Source: a virus. Taken from it: a DNA stretch of 22,406 bases. The notes under the pieces were generated by a model. It saw only the letters and a list, made by a program, of their open reading frames with translations. It had not been told where the DNA came from and did not search any database. Made by a program: the position numbers and the translations under genes. Below are positions 14,871 through 20,790 of this stretch, one piece after another; position 1 is the first letter of the stretch, and every line of letters begins with the position of its first letter. The DNA lies in IMG/VR virus record IMGVR_UViG_3300032286_000635, positions 1 to 22,406 of that record; one strand, given 5' to 3'.

Positions 14871-15117
14871 AACATGGACAGGATGGCCAACAACCAAATC
14901 ATTGGAATGGCCATTTGAGGAGGTTGAGTTATCATTTCCAATGAAACGACCACGTGAAGGTAAAGCAAAGATAGAAAGTATGACAGATGAAGAACTGATA
15001 AACAGTATGCCGATATTGGAAAATGAAGAAATGTGGGCAAGTCGTGTTATTGATGAAGCTGCGAGAGAACAACTAAACAAAATAAGTGAGAATGAACATG
15101 TCAACGAAAAAAAGTAA
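14851..15117 (+). CDS. Hypothetical protein
   Basis: 88 aa, overlapping the S11 gene by 20 nt and the next oxygenase start by 20 nt. The N-terminus is basic with RTWTGWPTTKSLEWPF; the C-terminal half is acidic and helical (MTDEELINSMPILENEEMWASRVIDEAAREQLNKI). No family was recognised. Its tight overlap with two genes in a coupled run supports it as real. Confidence 0.6.
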   Translation: MKKAKNRTWTGWPTTKSLEWPFEEVELSFPMKRPREGKAKIESMTDEELINSMPILENEEMWASRVIDEAAREQLNKISENEHVNEKK

Positions 15118-15841
15118 ATCAGAAACTGTAAATGTTGACAATATGTCATACTATGCACATCAACTCTTTCCAACACCAGTTGTGTTTTCGAATATCAATA
15201 GAAAATTCACAAAAGATGAATTAGATTTTCTGAGAAAACATAGCAACGGTGATAAACTGAGAGTCAACACTGGTAATCATTCATCAAAAAATAATAATGT
15301 TCTTGAAGAAGAAGTGATGAAAGATATAAAACAATATTGTAAAAGTTTTGTCGATAAGTATTTGCAAGAAATTATATGTCCAATGCATGATGTTGAATTG
15401 TATATTACACAATCATGGCTCAATCGAACAACGAAAGGTGAATTTCATCATAGGCACAACCATGCAAACAGTATTATTTCTGGTGTGTTTTATATTAATG
15501 CTATTCCAGAACTCGATAAGATAGTCTTTTACAGAGATGGTTATCAACAACTACAACTCACAAAAAAATCGTGGAATGATTTTAATTCAGAGTCGTGGTG
15601 GTTTACAGTTAAAACAGGAGACATTATTTTATTCCCCTCACATTTAACTCACATGGTTGAAAGTGTAGTCAGTGACAAACCTAGAATAAGCTTAGCATTC
15701 AATACATTCTATAAGGGATATGTTGGTGAAGATGATGCTCTCACTGGATTACATTTGGGATATGAGACACCTATATCAGAGAGAAAACATAAAGAACTGA
15801 CCGAAGAAGAGAAACAAACAAAATCTAAGCAGTCATATTAA
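15098..15841 (+). CDS. 2OG-Fe(II) oxygenase (phage-type, putative)
   Basis: 247 aa from ATG 15098 with GTGAG seven bases upstream; GTG 15086 and ATG 15092 are alternatives in frame. The family signature is EFHHRHNHANSIISGVFY (iron-binding His) followed by TGDIILFPSHLTHMVE with the distal His and KPRISLAFN with the 2-oxoglutarate-binding Arg. It is a different subfamily from the oxygenase at 13313, closer to the putative 2OG oxygenases often annotated in marine phages. Substrate unknown. The C-terminal 40 residues are charged and probably flexible. Confidence 0.82.
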   Translation: MSTKKSKSETVNVDNMSYYAHQLFPTPVVFSNINRKFTKDELDFLRKHSNGDKLRVNTGNHSSKNNNVLEEEVMKDIKQYCKSFVDKYLQEIICPMHDVELYITQSWLNRTTKGEFHHRHNHANSIISGVFYINAIPELDKIVFYRDGYQQLQLTKKSWNDFNSESWWFTVKTGDIILFPSHLTHMVESVVSDKPRISLAFNTFYKGYVGEDDALTGLHLGYETPISERKHKELTEEEKQTKSKQSY

Positions 15842-15844
15842 CTA

Positions 15845-16027
15845 ATGGATGAATACTTTGCACAAAAAATGGGAGAACATGCCGAACCATCGGGGAATGT
15901 CGTATCGTTCATTCCACTGTATAATGAAACGATAAACAAAGACTTTGTATTGGATAAATACACTGAGGAGAGTGTAAAATGTCAGATACCCCCGAAGTCA
16001 CCCCCGAAGATACCCCCGAAGACCTAA
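15845..16027 (+). CDS. Small hypothetical protein
   Basis: 60 aa. It fills the gap between the oxygenase and the next gene, starting four bases after the oxygenase stop, and its last 49 nt overlap the next ORF in another frame. The segment GNVVSFIPLYNETINKDFVLDKYTEESVK reads like a genuine folded peptide. The C-terminus (PPKSPPKIPPKT) is the out-of-frame reading of the 12-nt repeat in the next gene. No function recognised. Confidence 0.55.
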   Translation: MDEYFAQKMGEHAEPSGNVVSFIPLYNETINKDFVLDKYTEESVKCQIPPKSPPKIPPKT

Positions 16028-16311
16028 AAAAGAAATTAAACAAACTCAAACCCAAGAAGAAGTTGGATATCGTGGAGGGTTTGCTTGATGGCGCCAAGAG
16101 TTATGAAGGTAAACTGGAAGCAGTCAAAATCATTGCTGAACGAGAAAAAAACAGAACTGTATTACTCATCAAAGGTTTGATTGCGAATGCAGAACAAGAA
16201 CGTGCTAGGGTAGCAGAACTACAAGCAAAAGAAAAGAAAGCGAAGGAAGAGAAAGAAGCATTAGAACGTGCAGCAAAAATTGCCAAAGAAAAGAAAGGCA
16301 AGAAGAAATGA
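15979..16311 (+). CDS. Lysine/glutamate-rich coiled-coil protein
   Basis: 110 aa. The N-terminus has a PEVTPEDTPED repeat from a 12-nt tandem repeat. The rest is highly charged, with a central LDIVEGLLDGAKSYEGKLEAVKIIAEREKNRTVLLIKGLIANAEQE segment and a long KEKKAKEEKEALERAAKIAKEKK tail likely to be a single helix or coiled coil. It overlaps the next gene by 4 nt (ATGA). Function unknown. Confidence 0.65.
   Translation: MSDTPEVTPEDTPEDLKKKLNKLKPKKKLDIVEGLLDGAKSYEGKLEAVKIIAEREKNRTVLLIKGLIANAEQERARVAELQAKEKKAKEEKEALERAAKIAKEKKGKKK
15988..16021 (+). repeat. Three tandem 12-nt repeats (ACCCCCGAAG core)
   Basis: ACCCCCGAAG occurs at 15988, 16000 and 16012, a perfect 12-nt period. In frame it encodes TPE repeats at the N-terminus of the coiled-coil protein; in the other frame it encodes PPK repeats at the end of the 15845 gene. 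GC content is higher than around it. Copy number could vary by slippage. Confidence 0.85.
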
Positions 16312-16520
16312 TTGCGATAACCATTCTACTCATTTTCCTTGCTGTAATGAATGTGGGATTAATACTGTTTTTGGTGTACGATTCGTATGGTACACAAATG
16401 GCATTTGACGAGATACGCAAAGATGCTGCTGCGTTACAAGCAGAACACGACAAGTTAAGAGAAATTGAAGAAAGACTACATTTAGAAAAACGAAAGAAAG
16501 AGGCGCATCATGATGAATAA
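16308..16520 (+). CDS. Membrane-anchored coiled-coil protein
   Basis: 70 aa. One N-terminal transmembrane helix (about residues 3-25) is followed by a charged helix ending in HLEKRKKEAHHDE. It is coupled to its upstream neighbour by ATGA and overlaps the next ORF by about 11 nt. The layout resembles small phage membrane proteins of unknown role; with the preceding coiled-coil protein it might form an interacting pair. Confidence 0.62.
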   Translation: MIAITILLIFLAVMNVGLILFLVYDSYGTQMAFDEIRKDAAALQAEHDKLREIEERLHLEKRKKEAHHDE

Positions 16521-16689
16521 CTTCTATGACGATGACGGCGACACACTACCTGATTGGATGCTGGCTGAAACGCATCGCAATCCCAAACCACAATTCACTA
16601 GGCATCAGAAAACATTGACTGAAGCAATCAATGATGCACTACGTAAACCACACATTCCAATTATATTGATAGAACCAAAAGGTGAGTAA
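16510..16689 (+). CDS. Small hypothetical protein, last gene of the rightward block
   Basis: 59 aa from ATG 16510 (a second ATG follows at 16513). GAGG lies about six bases upstream. The sequence starts with an acidic FYDDDGDTLPDWM segment and continues with a basic, helical middle. It ends only 2 nt before the 3' end of the tRNA gene on the other strand, so the two transcription blocks meet here with no visible terminator. Confidence 0.62.
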   Translation: MMNNFYDDDGDTLPDWMLAETHRNPKPQFTRHQKTLTEAINDALRKPHIPIILIEPKGE

Positions 16690-16691
16690 GT

Positions 16692-16766
16692 TGGTCCGCC
16701 GTGTAGGAATCGAACCTACATTTATAGCTTAGAAGGCTACTGTTCTATCCATTGAACTAACGGCAG
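16692..16766 (-). tRNA. tRNA-Arg (anticodon UCU)
   Basis: Read on the minus strand, a full cloverleaf is visible. The acceptor stem is CTGCCGT with ACGGCGG (one G-U), the D stem GTTC/GAAC, the anticodon stem GTAGC/GCTAT around the loop CTTCTAA (anticodon TCT), and the T stem GTAGG/CCTAC with loop TTCGATT. The 3' CCA is encoded. It reads AGA, a frequent codon in these AT-rich genes but often rare in proteobacterial hosts, so it probably supports phage translation. It sits 6 nt past the end of the homing endonuclease gene. Confidence 0.93.
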
Positions 16767-16772
16767 ATTGAT

Positions 16773-17279
16773 TTATTTGTGTCGTGCAAACTCACCATGT
16801 AGTTTGTTTCGTGCAATAGTCATTGCTGCTTCTGCTTCTTCTATTGTATTATAACTTCCTAGATATTCATTCTTACCGTTTACCTTTATTCGAGAAACCC
16901 ATTTTTGTCGAGATTTATTCCAATATACACCTTTAACACCTGATGTATTGGTGGATTTGAGTTTAGTATTCATGAAATTTTGTGCTCTTGTTACTTCACG
17001 AAGATTCTCAATACGATTGTTTGATTTATCGGTATCAATGTGATCTATTTCTAATCCTGATGTCAGATATCCATAATGATACATAAAAATCATTCGATGA
17101 AGATTATAAATTTTCCCATCAACGAATACTTGATGATGATTAGTGGTTGGATTGAGAGTACCTGCAATCATATCCTTTCGTATTCCGAACTTAGATTTTT
17201 TCCATATCAGGTTACCATCATCCCGATACTCAAATAGTTCATGCAATCGTTCTTGCGATGGATATGATCTAGACTTCAT
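16773..17279 (-). CDS. HNH homing endonuclease with AP2 DNA-binding domain
   Basis: 168 aa. The N-terminal half holds the HNH core: NLHRMIFMYHYG, LEIDHIDTDKSNNRIENLREVT (Asp79, His80, Asn88). The C-terminal half is an AP2-like domain: SGVKGVYWNKSRQKWVSRI then YLGSYNTIEEAEAA. This two-domain build is typical of free-standing phage homing nucleases. It starts 11 nt inside the end of the gene before it and lies next to tRNA-Arg, so it has probably inserted between the small-gene operon and the tRNA. It would cut alleles lacking it during mixed infection. Confidence 0.93.
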   Translation of the reverse strand: MKSRSYPSQERLHELFEYRDDGNLIWKKSKFGIRKDMIAGTLNPTTNHHQVFVDGKIYNLHRMIFMYHYGYLTSGLEIDHIDTDKSNNRIENLREVTRAQNFMNTKLKSTNTSGVKGVYWNKSRQKWVSRIKVNGKNEYLGSYNTIEEAEAAMTIARNKLHGEFARHK

Positions 17280-17466
17280 ACTGATACGGCAGTCGTGTTG
17301 CTTTCAACTCTTTGATACGTTCCTCAAGCACACCGATAGCAGTGTTATAATGTCCAGTTGCCGAACCTTCTGGTTTGTAGTAATAACGGCGAAGCACTTC
17401 TACTTCAGTTTGCAGCACGGCGATATACTCATCACGTGACGTAAAGAACTGTTCATTGTTTGGCAT
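17269..17466 (-). CDS. Small helical hypothetical protein
   Basis: 65 aa from the ATG at 17466 after GAGGG; a longer frame to 17523 would overlap the upstream gene. DEYIAVLQTEVEVLRRYYYKPEGSATGHYNTAIGVLEERIKEL suggests a helical hairpin with coiled-coil features; I recall similar short proteins in other phages. It overlaps the homing endonuclease start by 11 nt. Function unknown. Confidence 0.68.
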   Translation of the reverse strand: MPNNEQFFTSRDEYIAVLQTEVEVLRRYYYKPEGSATGHYNTAIGVLEERIKELKATRLPYQYEV

Positions 17467-17467
17467 A

Positions 17468-17623
17468 TCATTTTCCCTCATTATTTGACGTTTGCGATTT
17501 AGTGATAGTACATTCTGTGTCATTACTCAACATCCTCATAGTTTTTTGATGCAGCAAATCCCATACATCGGGATCGCCGTAGAATAGAAAGACTGCGATT
17601 AGTATAGCAAGAAACGTACTCAT
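17468..17623 (-). CDS. Small membrane protein with DPDVWDLLH motif
   Basis: 51 aa. The N-terminus (STFLAILIAVFLFYG) is a transmembrane segment, followed by DPDVWDLLHQKTMRM, a motif I remember from small phage membrane proteins. The C-terminal part, beyond residue 33, is polar. It begins three bases after the preceding stop and ends one base before the next start. An alternative reading in another frame of the same region has a less natural composition and is not called. Confidence 0.65.
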   Translation of the reverse strand: MSTFLAILIAVFLFYGDPDVWDLLHQKTMRMLSNDTECTITKSQTSNNEGK

Positions 17624-17625
17624 AG

Positions 17626-17817
17626 TTAGAATTCCGTTTCTTCTGCCAGTTTGTTGCGAGAACTACGATAGGTTTCACTCTGCTCAAACTGTGACCGAAT
17701 GAACTGATTCTCCCACTGGTCGAACTCTTCATCTGCATCATCTGCGATTTCTTTCAACTCAATGGCTTCATAGTGGTCTTTCAACAGACGTTTTACAAAT
17801 TTGTTTTTGTTTGACAT
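17626..17817 (-). CDS. Small charged hypothetical protein
   Basis: 63 aa. ATG 17817 is chosen because GGAG lies 8 nt upstream; an ATG three codons earlier is too close to it. The sequence is highly charged and helical (VKRLLKDHYEAIELKEIADDADEEFDQWENQF). No motif recognised. Confidence 0.62.
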   Translation of the reverse strand: MSNKNKFVKRLLKDHYEAIELKEIADDADEEFDQWENQFIRSQFEQSETYRSSRNKLAEETEF

Positions 17818-17831
17818 TTCATTCACTCCGA

Positions 17832-17972
17832 TTATTTTAGTGGAACTTTTTCTTTGGGTGTAACCAACTCCGATGCAGTTTGCAAATCCTTACCCACACC
17901 CGATAGCACACCCGCCGTGGTATTACATGCAGATAGCATGACCAACAACGAACACAATAAAATCACTCTCAT
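17832..17972 (-). CDS. Entericidin-like small lipoprotein
   Basis: 46 aa. Signal peptide and lipobox MLSAC, with Cys16 expected to be lipidated, followed by NTTAGVLSGVGKDLQTASELV. The CNT...G.GKDLQ.A pattern is that of the entericidin EcnA/EcnB family, small membrane lipoproteins linked to stationary-phase lysis and antidote function in enteric bacteria. It is somewhat longer at the C-terminus than host entericidins. It lies mid-operon among early leftward genes. Role in the phage is unknown; membrane modification or a lysis-related effect are possibilities. Confidence 0.72.
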   Translation of the reverse strand: MRVILLCSLLVMLSACNTTAGVLSGVGKDLQTASELVTPKEKVPLK

Positions 17973-17973
17973 A

Positions 17974-18144
17974 TTATCCCCTAGTGCAATAACCAGCATT
18001 AATCAATGCAGTCGCTGTGCGACCATACGAACCTTGTAACTTCCATGCCAAACCTGAATCAATTAGTTTCTGAAACAAATCGATGATACCGTCATCATCC
18101 AATTCACCCGATTCGAACGCCATAATCGCATCAACTTCACTCAT
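17974..18144 (-). CDS. Small conserved-type protein (FESGELDDDGIIDLFQKLIDSG)
   Basis: 56 aa from ATG 18144, six bases after GGAG (another ATG directly precedes it). The FESGEL..IIDLFQ.LIDSGLAWKLQGSYGRTA..LI pattern is a strongly conserved small family found in phages and some bacteria (recalled as a DUF). Overlaps the preceding gene by 8 nt. Biochemical role unknown. Confidence 0.8.
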   Translation of the reverse strand: MSEVDAIMAFESGELDDDGIIDLFQKLIDSGLAWKLQGSYGRTATALINAGYCTRG

Positions 18145-18388
18145 CATTTTCTCCATAGTATCCATAATCTTCATCTGTACCAAAACCTGCCGATGCCATG
18201 CCCGAATCAAAGTCACCATCCAACGATTCATTGTATTGCGAATCATCAATTTGATTCATCCATTCTTTCGCAATCACTTCAACGTCACCCACTGGTATGC
18301 CATAGAAGTCGGCAATTTGCTGAAACGATAGTTTGCCACGTTCCAAGTCTGCTTCAATGTCAATAATCATATCTTTAAACCTACTCAT
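18137..18388 (-). CDS. Small protein with HTH-like segment
   Basis: 83 aa. Residues 15-44 (LERGKLSFQQIADFYGIPVGDVEVIAKEW) resemble a helix-turn-helix, as in sigma-like or transcription-regulator folds, with IADFYGIPVGDV as the turn. The C-terminal half is acidic and glycine-rich and probably disordered. The start overlaps the upstream stop (TAATG). A DNA-binding or regulatory role is plausible from the helical pattern only. Confidence 0.7.
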   Translation of the reverse strand: MSRFKDMIIDIEADLERGKLSFQQIADFYGIPVGDVEVIAKEWMNQIDDSQYNESLDGDFDSGMASAGFGTDEDYGYYGENDE

Positions 18389-18555
18389 TAATACACCTCA
18401 CGTTCATATACATCATAATCAATATCCAACGGCATTATCTCTTCTGCTGTCAACTCATCGGCATACTTTACCGCATCATCATACTTGGCAAATACTCGCA
18501 TTACGGTATCGCCTTCGTATGCAACTTTCTGCACCACAATGAATACTTTGTTCAT
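18388..18555 (-). CDS. Small hypothetical protein
   Basis: 55 aa. Begins MNKVFIVVQKVAYEGDTVMRVFAKYDDAVKYADEL, alternating beta and helix, then an acidic C-terminus (PLDIDYDVYEREVY). Similar beta-beta-alpha patterns appear in two other genes of this operon (20634 and 21194), which suggests a family of small proteins. Coupled at both ends by 4-nt and 1-nt overlaps. Confidence 0.65.
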   Translation of the reverse strand: MNKVFIVVQKVAYEGDTVMRVFAKYDDAVKYADELTAEEIMPLDIDYDVYEREVY

Positions 18556-18701
18556 ACCGTCACCCTATCATTTGCTGAAATACGAAAAGTTCGCATGTAT
18601 TGCACTAGTATTGCAGTCTTGGTCGATACCTTCGTGCAGAAGTTACCATTGAACTCAAACGAATCACCTACATTCAACTCCGAAAATTTCACTTGTTTCA
18701 T
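18552..18701 (-). CDS. Small SH3-like beta protein
   Basis: 49 aa. MKQVKFSELNVGDSFEFNGNFCTKVSTKTAILV has the FSELNVGDSF...KVS pattern of very small phage beta proteins I recall from other genomes. Starts at a TAATG overlap and ends with an ATGA overlap. Function unknown. Confidence 0.7.
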   Translation of the reverse strand: MKQVKFSELNVGDSFEFNGNFCTKVSTKTAILVQYMRTFRISANDRVTV

Positions 18702-19087
18702 TATTGCATACTCCTAAAATTCAATTCATTGACAAACAACTGACGAATGTGGTCACGCAAATGTGTTTGTGTCTCAAGTATGGCATCGATATGATCCGAA
18801 CTCATATCCTTCAGAATCACGTATGTCAATGGTTGCTTACCATCGATACCATACGTTCCCCACTTGAATACCTCACGAATAACCGAATGGTCTGCGTTGC
18901 ACATAACCGATAATTCAGTATACGGTGCATCATCGTGAATATTTCTTCGCAAGTAATCGAGGCCACCATCAACCATATACTCTTTACCATTCGCATCGAT
19001 ATATGTCACATAGTCGTGACGATTCATCGATTCGAGTATCGTACCATCAGGTGTGCGGATACGATTACATATAATTTTTTCACTCAT
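18701..19087 (-). CDS. Conserved phage protein of unknown function
   Basis: 128 aa. The order RIRTPDG, HDYVTYIDANGKEYMVDGGLDYLRR, YTELSV, IREVFKWGTYGIDGKQPL, DHIDAILETQ and FVNELNFR matches a family I recall from many T4-like and other environmental phages, always uncharacterised. The ATG at 19087 gives the usual length; the open frame extends further but overlaps the upstream gene. It is the largest of the small minus-strand genes without a recognised domain, apart from the homing nuclease. Confidence 0.82.
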   Translation of the reverse strand: MSEKIICNRIRTPDGTILESMNRHDYVTYIDANGKEYMVDGGLDYLRRNIHDDAPYTELSVMCNADHSVIREVFKWGTYGIDGKQPLTYVILKDMSSDHIDAILETQTHLRDHIRQLFVNELNFRSMQ

Positions 19088-19265
19088 AGTCGAACTCTTC
19101 CTCTTCATCCTCTTCATCAACAATGAATTCATTCACTTCCATCATTTGTTTAACATCTGAATCACTGAGATAGTTTATCATTGCACAAATTACCGCATCC
19201 CTATCAAGTATGCCCTCTTCAACCAAGTCGAGCAACTTCATCGAATATTCTCTCGCATTTTTCAT
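19080..19265 (-). CDS. Small acidic-tailed protein
   Basis: 61 aa from ATG 19265 (TAATG overlap with the gene before it). A helical body (EYSMKLLDLVEEGILDRDAVICAMINYLSDSDVKQMM) is followed by a very acidic C-terminus (DEEDEEEEFDYE). The helical body resembles small DNA-mimic or regulator proteins in a general way; no function recognised. Confidence 0.68.
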   Translation of the reverse strand: MKNAREYSMKLLDLVEEGILDRDAVICAMINYLSDSDVKQMMEVNEFIVDEEDEEEEFDYE

Positions 19266-19465
19266 TATACATTTTCCTCTGTTGGACAGTTGGACATACA
19301 CATTCTGAATTGTTCGAGAGCTTCACTATAATCAGTGTAGAACTTTATCGTTCTCTTGTAAATGCCCGAACCAATATCGATATCGTATCGATAGTCACCA
19401 ATGTGCCATAGCACAACACGTTCATTACGTTTATTTGTGCCACTCATAATATATTGAATGCTCAT
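19265..19465 (-). CDS. Small hypothetical protein
   Basis: 66 aa from ATG 19465 (TAATG overlap). ERVVLWHIGDYRYDIDIGSGIYKRTIKFYTDYSEALEQFRMCM reads as beta strands then a helix, much like the other small alpha/beta proteins here. Function unknown. Confidence 0.65.
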   Translation of the reverse strand: MSIQYIMSGTNKRNERVVLWHIGDYRYDIDIGSGIYKRTIKFYTDYSEALEQFRMCMSNCPTEENV

Positions 19466-19644
19466 TACCATCTATCCTCTGTTTCAATAATGCATTTCTG
19501 CATAACTTCGAATTCACGACGAAAATCGTCTTCTGTCCATTCGGATATGTCATTACGTGGACGAAAACCATACGCATCTTTATGCATATCCGAATAGATA
19601 CAAATATACTGCTCAAGCAACGACATTTCATTCCATAACTTCAT
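19465..19644 (-). CDS. Small conserved-type protein (YSDMHKDAYGFRPR motif)
   Basis: 59 aa from ATG 19644. It contains YICIYSDMHKDAYGFRPR, a motif I remember from many phage and bacterial small proteins, followed by a helical part. Another frame over the same bases has no such motif and is not called. It starts one base past the upstream stop. Function unknown. Confidence 0.75.
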   Translation of the reverse strand: MKLWNEMSLLEQYICIYSDMHKDAYGFRPRNDISEWTEDDFRREFEVMQKCIIETEDRW

Positions 19645-19645
19645 T

Positions 19646-19897
19646 TTAGTAACTCACATTGTGATGCGACTGATAAAAATAGACGGAAAAACGATTTGCA
19701 GAGTCACGTGGGCAATGAGACTGTGGACGATTTGAACCACGAAAACGAAAACGGTATTTTCCGAGAGTTGGATTTTTCGACTGAAACTCACGCACTGCAC
19801 TTCGTGCGACTTCAATCAAGTCAATAGGGATATTCTTAAACAAGGCAACTTCACTTGTAATCGGGTTTTTGTACTGCTCTAAATTGAATGTACTCAT
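19646..19897 (-). CDS. Basic hypothetical protein
   Basis: 83 aa starting at an ATGA overlap. The N-terminal part (FKNIPIDLIEVARSAVREFQSKN) is helical; the C-terminal part is rich in Arg, Ser and aromatic residues (KYRFRFRGSNRPQSHCPRDSANRFSVYFY). A nucleic-acid-binding protein is possible from charge only. Confidence 0.65.
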   Translation of the reverse strand: MSTFNLEQYKNPITSEVALFKNIPIDLIEVARSAVREFQSKNPTLGKYRFRFRGSNRPQSHCPRDSANRFSVYFYQSHHNVSY

Positions 19898-20085
19898 ATT
19901 TTCTTTCCATAGTCTATTGCATCGATATCATAAGATCGTGCAGCATATTCATTTTGCTCAAACAATGCACACAAGTCATCAACCATTGCATCATACTGGT
20001 AATCGATGTATTGCTCATTTAACAACGTGGCAATGTCTCTTGCCAAATCATTAATCTGCTGCACTGTCATAGTTGCTCTTTTCAT
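19894..20085 (-). CDS. Small helical protein downstream of the 20.1 kb promoter
   Basis: 63 aa from ATG 20085, which falls at the predicted start of transcription (leaderless), or 58 aa from ATG 20070, which has AAGAG five bases upstream. The protein is helical and acidic (INDLARDIATLLNEQYIDYQYDAMVDDLCALFEQN). First gene after an internal leftward promoter and operator. Frame extends upstream through the promoter, which is not counted. Function unknown. Confidence 0.65.
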   Translation of the reverse strand: MKRATMTVQQINDLARDIATLLNEQYIDYQYDAMVDDLCALFEQNEYAARSYDIDAIDYGKKI

Positions 20086-20091
20086 GTTCCT

Positions 20092-20120
20092 ATTATGCCC
20101 GATTACCCTAGACTTGTCAA
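20092..20120 (-). promoter_or_regulatory. Leftward early-type promoter A
   Basis: On the minus strand: TTGACA (plus 20115-20120), 17-nt spacer ending in CGGG, CATAAT (plus 20092-20097). It belongs to a set of four promoters sharing CGGGCATAAT. The expected start of transcription is at the ATG 20085. The -35 is inside a 15-bp palindrome and an 18-bp TGTTG-N8-CAACA site lies 7 nt upstream. Confidence 0.82.
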
Positions 20121-20124
20121 GTCT
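20110..20124 (-). promoter_or_regulatory. 15-bp palindrome over the -35 of promoter A
   Basis: AGACTTGACAAGTCT has 7-bp perfect arms around one central base and contains the TTGACA box. A protein bound here would block RNA polymerase, so a repressor operator is the likeliest reading. A shorter related form, AGACAAGTCT, covers the -35 of promoter D. Confidence 0.65.
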
Positions 20125-20127
20125 CTC

Positions 20128-20145
20128 TGTTGCGCCAATACAACA
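20128..20145 (-). promoter_or_regulatory. TGTTG-N8-CAACA site A
   Basis: On the minus strand TGTTGTATTGGCGCAACA, identical over 18 bp to site B at 21610. Its centre lies about 51 nt upstream of the predicted start of promoter A. Confidence 0.75.
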
Positions 20146-20152
20146 CATTGTC

Positions 20153-20470
20153 TCAAAATGTATTTAATGTAGGTGCTAATTTGGCAATCAGCTCACGTTC
20201 TCGTGCATGTGCGTTTTTGCGACCACGCACGATTTCGATTATTTCATACGTCCAATCACATTCTGCCAACTCACGCAATGCAACGCACATGCCCCACGCT
20301 TTATCCTCACACACTGCACGACTTACATGTTTTTGCCAACGAACTTTCACCGAACGAACGTATGCCTGACCATTTGCTACTGTTAGACCGATATACGTAT
20401 CATTCGTATCAACACAAGTCACTTTGTAAATGACATGATTACGGTCTGCACGTTTTTTGCGTATTGTCAT
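20153..20470 (-). CDS. GIY-YIG domain protein
   Basis: 105 aa. The GIY-YIG core is HVIYKVTCVDTNDTYIGLT, then VRWQKHVSRAV, WTYEIIEIVRGRKNAHARERELI (probable catalytic Arg and Glu) and KLAPTLNT. This is nearly a bare nuclease domain without a DNA-binding tail, unlike the longer GIY-YIG gene at 11130. It overlaps the upstream gene by 4 nt and is the last gene before promoter A, so it is probably read from promoter B. Role may be DNA processing or homing. Confidence 0.82.
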   Translation of the reverse strand: MTIRKKRADRNHVIYKVTCVDTNDTYIGLTVANGQAYVRSVKVRWQKHVSRAVCEDKAWGMCVALRELAECDWTYEIIEIVRGRKNAHARERELIAKLAPTLNTF

Positions 20471-20634
20471 ACTCTCACTTTCGGACTCATATCCATCAAA
20501 ATCGAAATAATAGTCTCTTCAGGACAATCATTCTCTGCCATAAGTGTCGCAATCGATTTACGATTGTGCTTATAGTCAAGAGTGATTTCAATCATCTTTT
20601 CACGTATTTCAACGTATTCTTTAATGGTACACAT
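20467..20634 (-). CDS. Small helical hypothetical protein
   Basis: 55 aa from ATG 20634 (TAATG overlap). Helical throughout: IKEYVEIREKMIEITLDYKHNRKSIATLMAENDCPEETIISIL, with a possible HTH-like pattern (KSIATLMAENDCPEETI). Function unknown. Confidence 0.65.
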   Translation of the reverse strand: MCTIKEYVEIREKMIEITLDYKHNRKSIATLMAENDCPEETIISILMDMSPKVRV

Positions 20635-20789
20635 TATTTTACTCTCACAAAAACGGATATACAACGAACATTTTCATTTTCAATCAATGCGTCTTGCTCT
20701 GCACTTTCGGCATCTTCGGCATCACAATGAAATTCCCATTGTTTTTGATAATCGTCACTTCTCTGCAAAACCAAAATATACTCTTTCAT
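20634..20789 (-). CDS. Small alpha/beta hypothetical protein
   Basis: 51 aa from ATG 20789, one base after the upstream stop. Pattern beta (EYILVLQRSDDYQKQWEF), acidic helix (AEDAESAEQDALIE), beta (RCISVFVRVK). It resembles the genes at 18388 and 21194 in layout, suggesting related small proteins. A longer frame upstream overlaps the next gene and is not counted. Confidence 0.65.
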   Translation of the reverse strand: MKEYILVLQRSDDYQKQWEFHCDAEDAESAEQDALIENENVRCISVFVRVK

Positions 20790-20790
20790 C

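Noticed and set aside
17523-17741. A 72-aa minus-strand frame
   Set aside because: It overlaps the gene at 17626 and the DPDVWDLLH membrane protein at 17468, whose frame looks coding; this one has an Arg/Ser-rich shadow composition.
19431-19631. A 66-aa minus-strand frame over the 19.5 kb gene
   Set aside because: The alternative frame at 19465-19644 carries the YSDMHKDAYGFRPR motif and a clean coupled start, so this one is a shadow.
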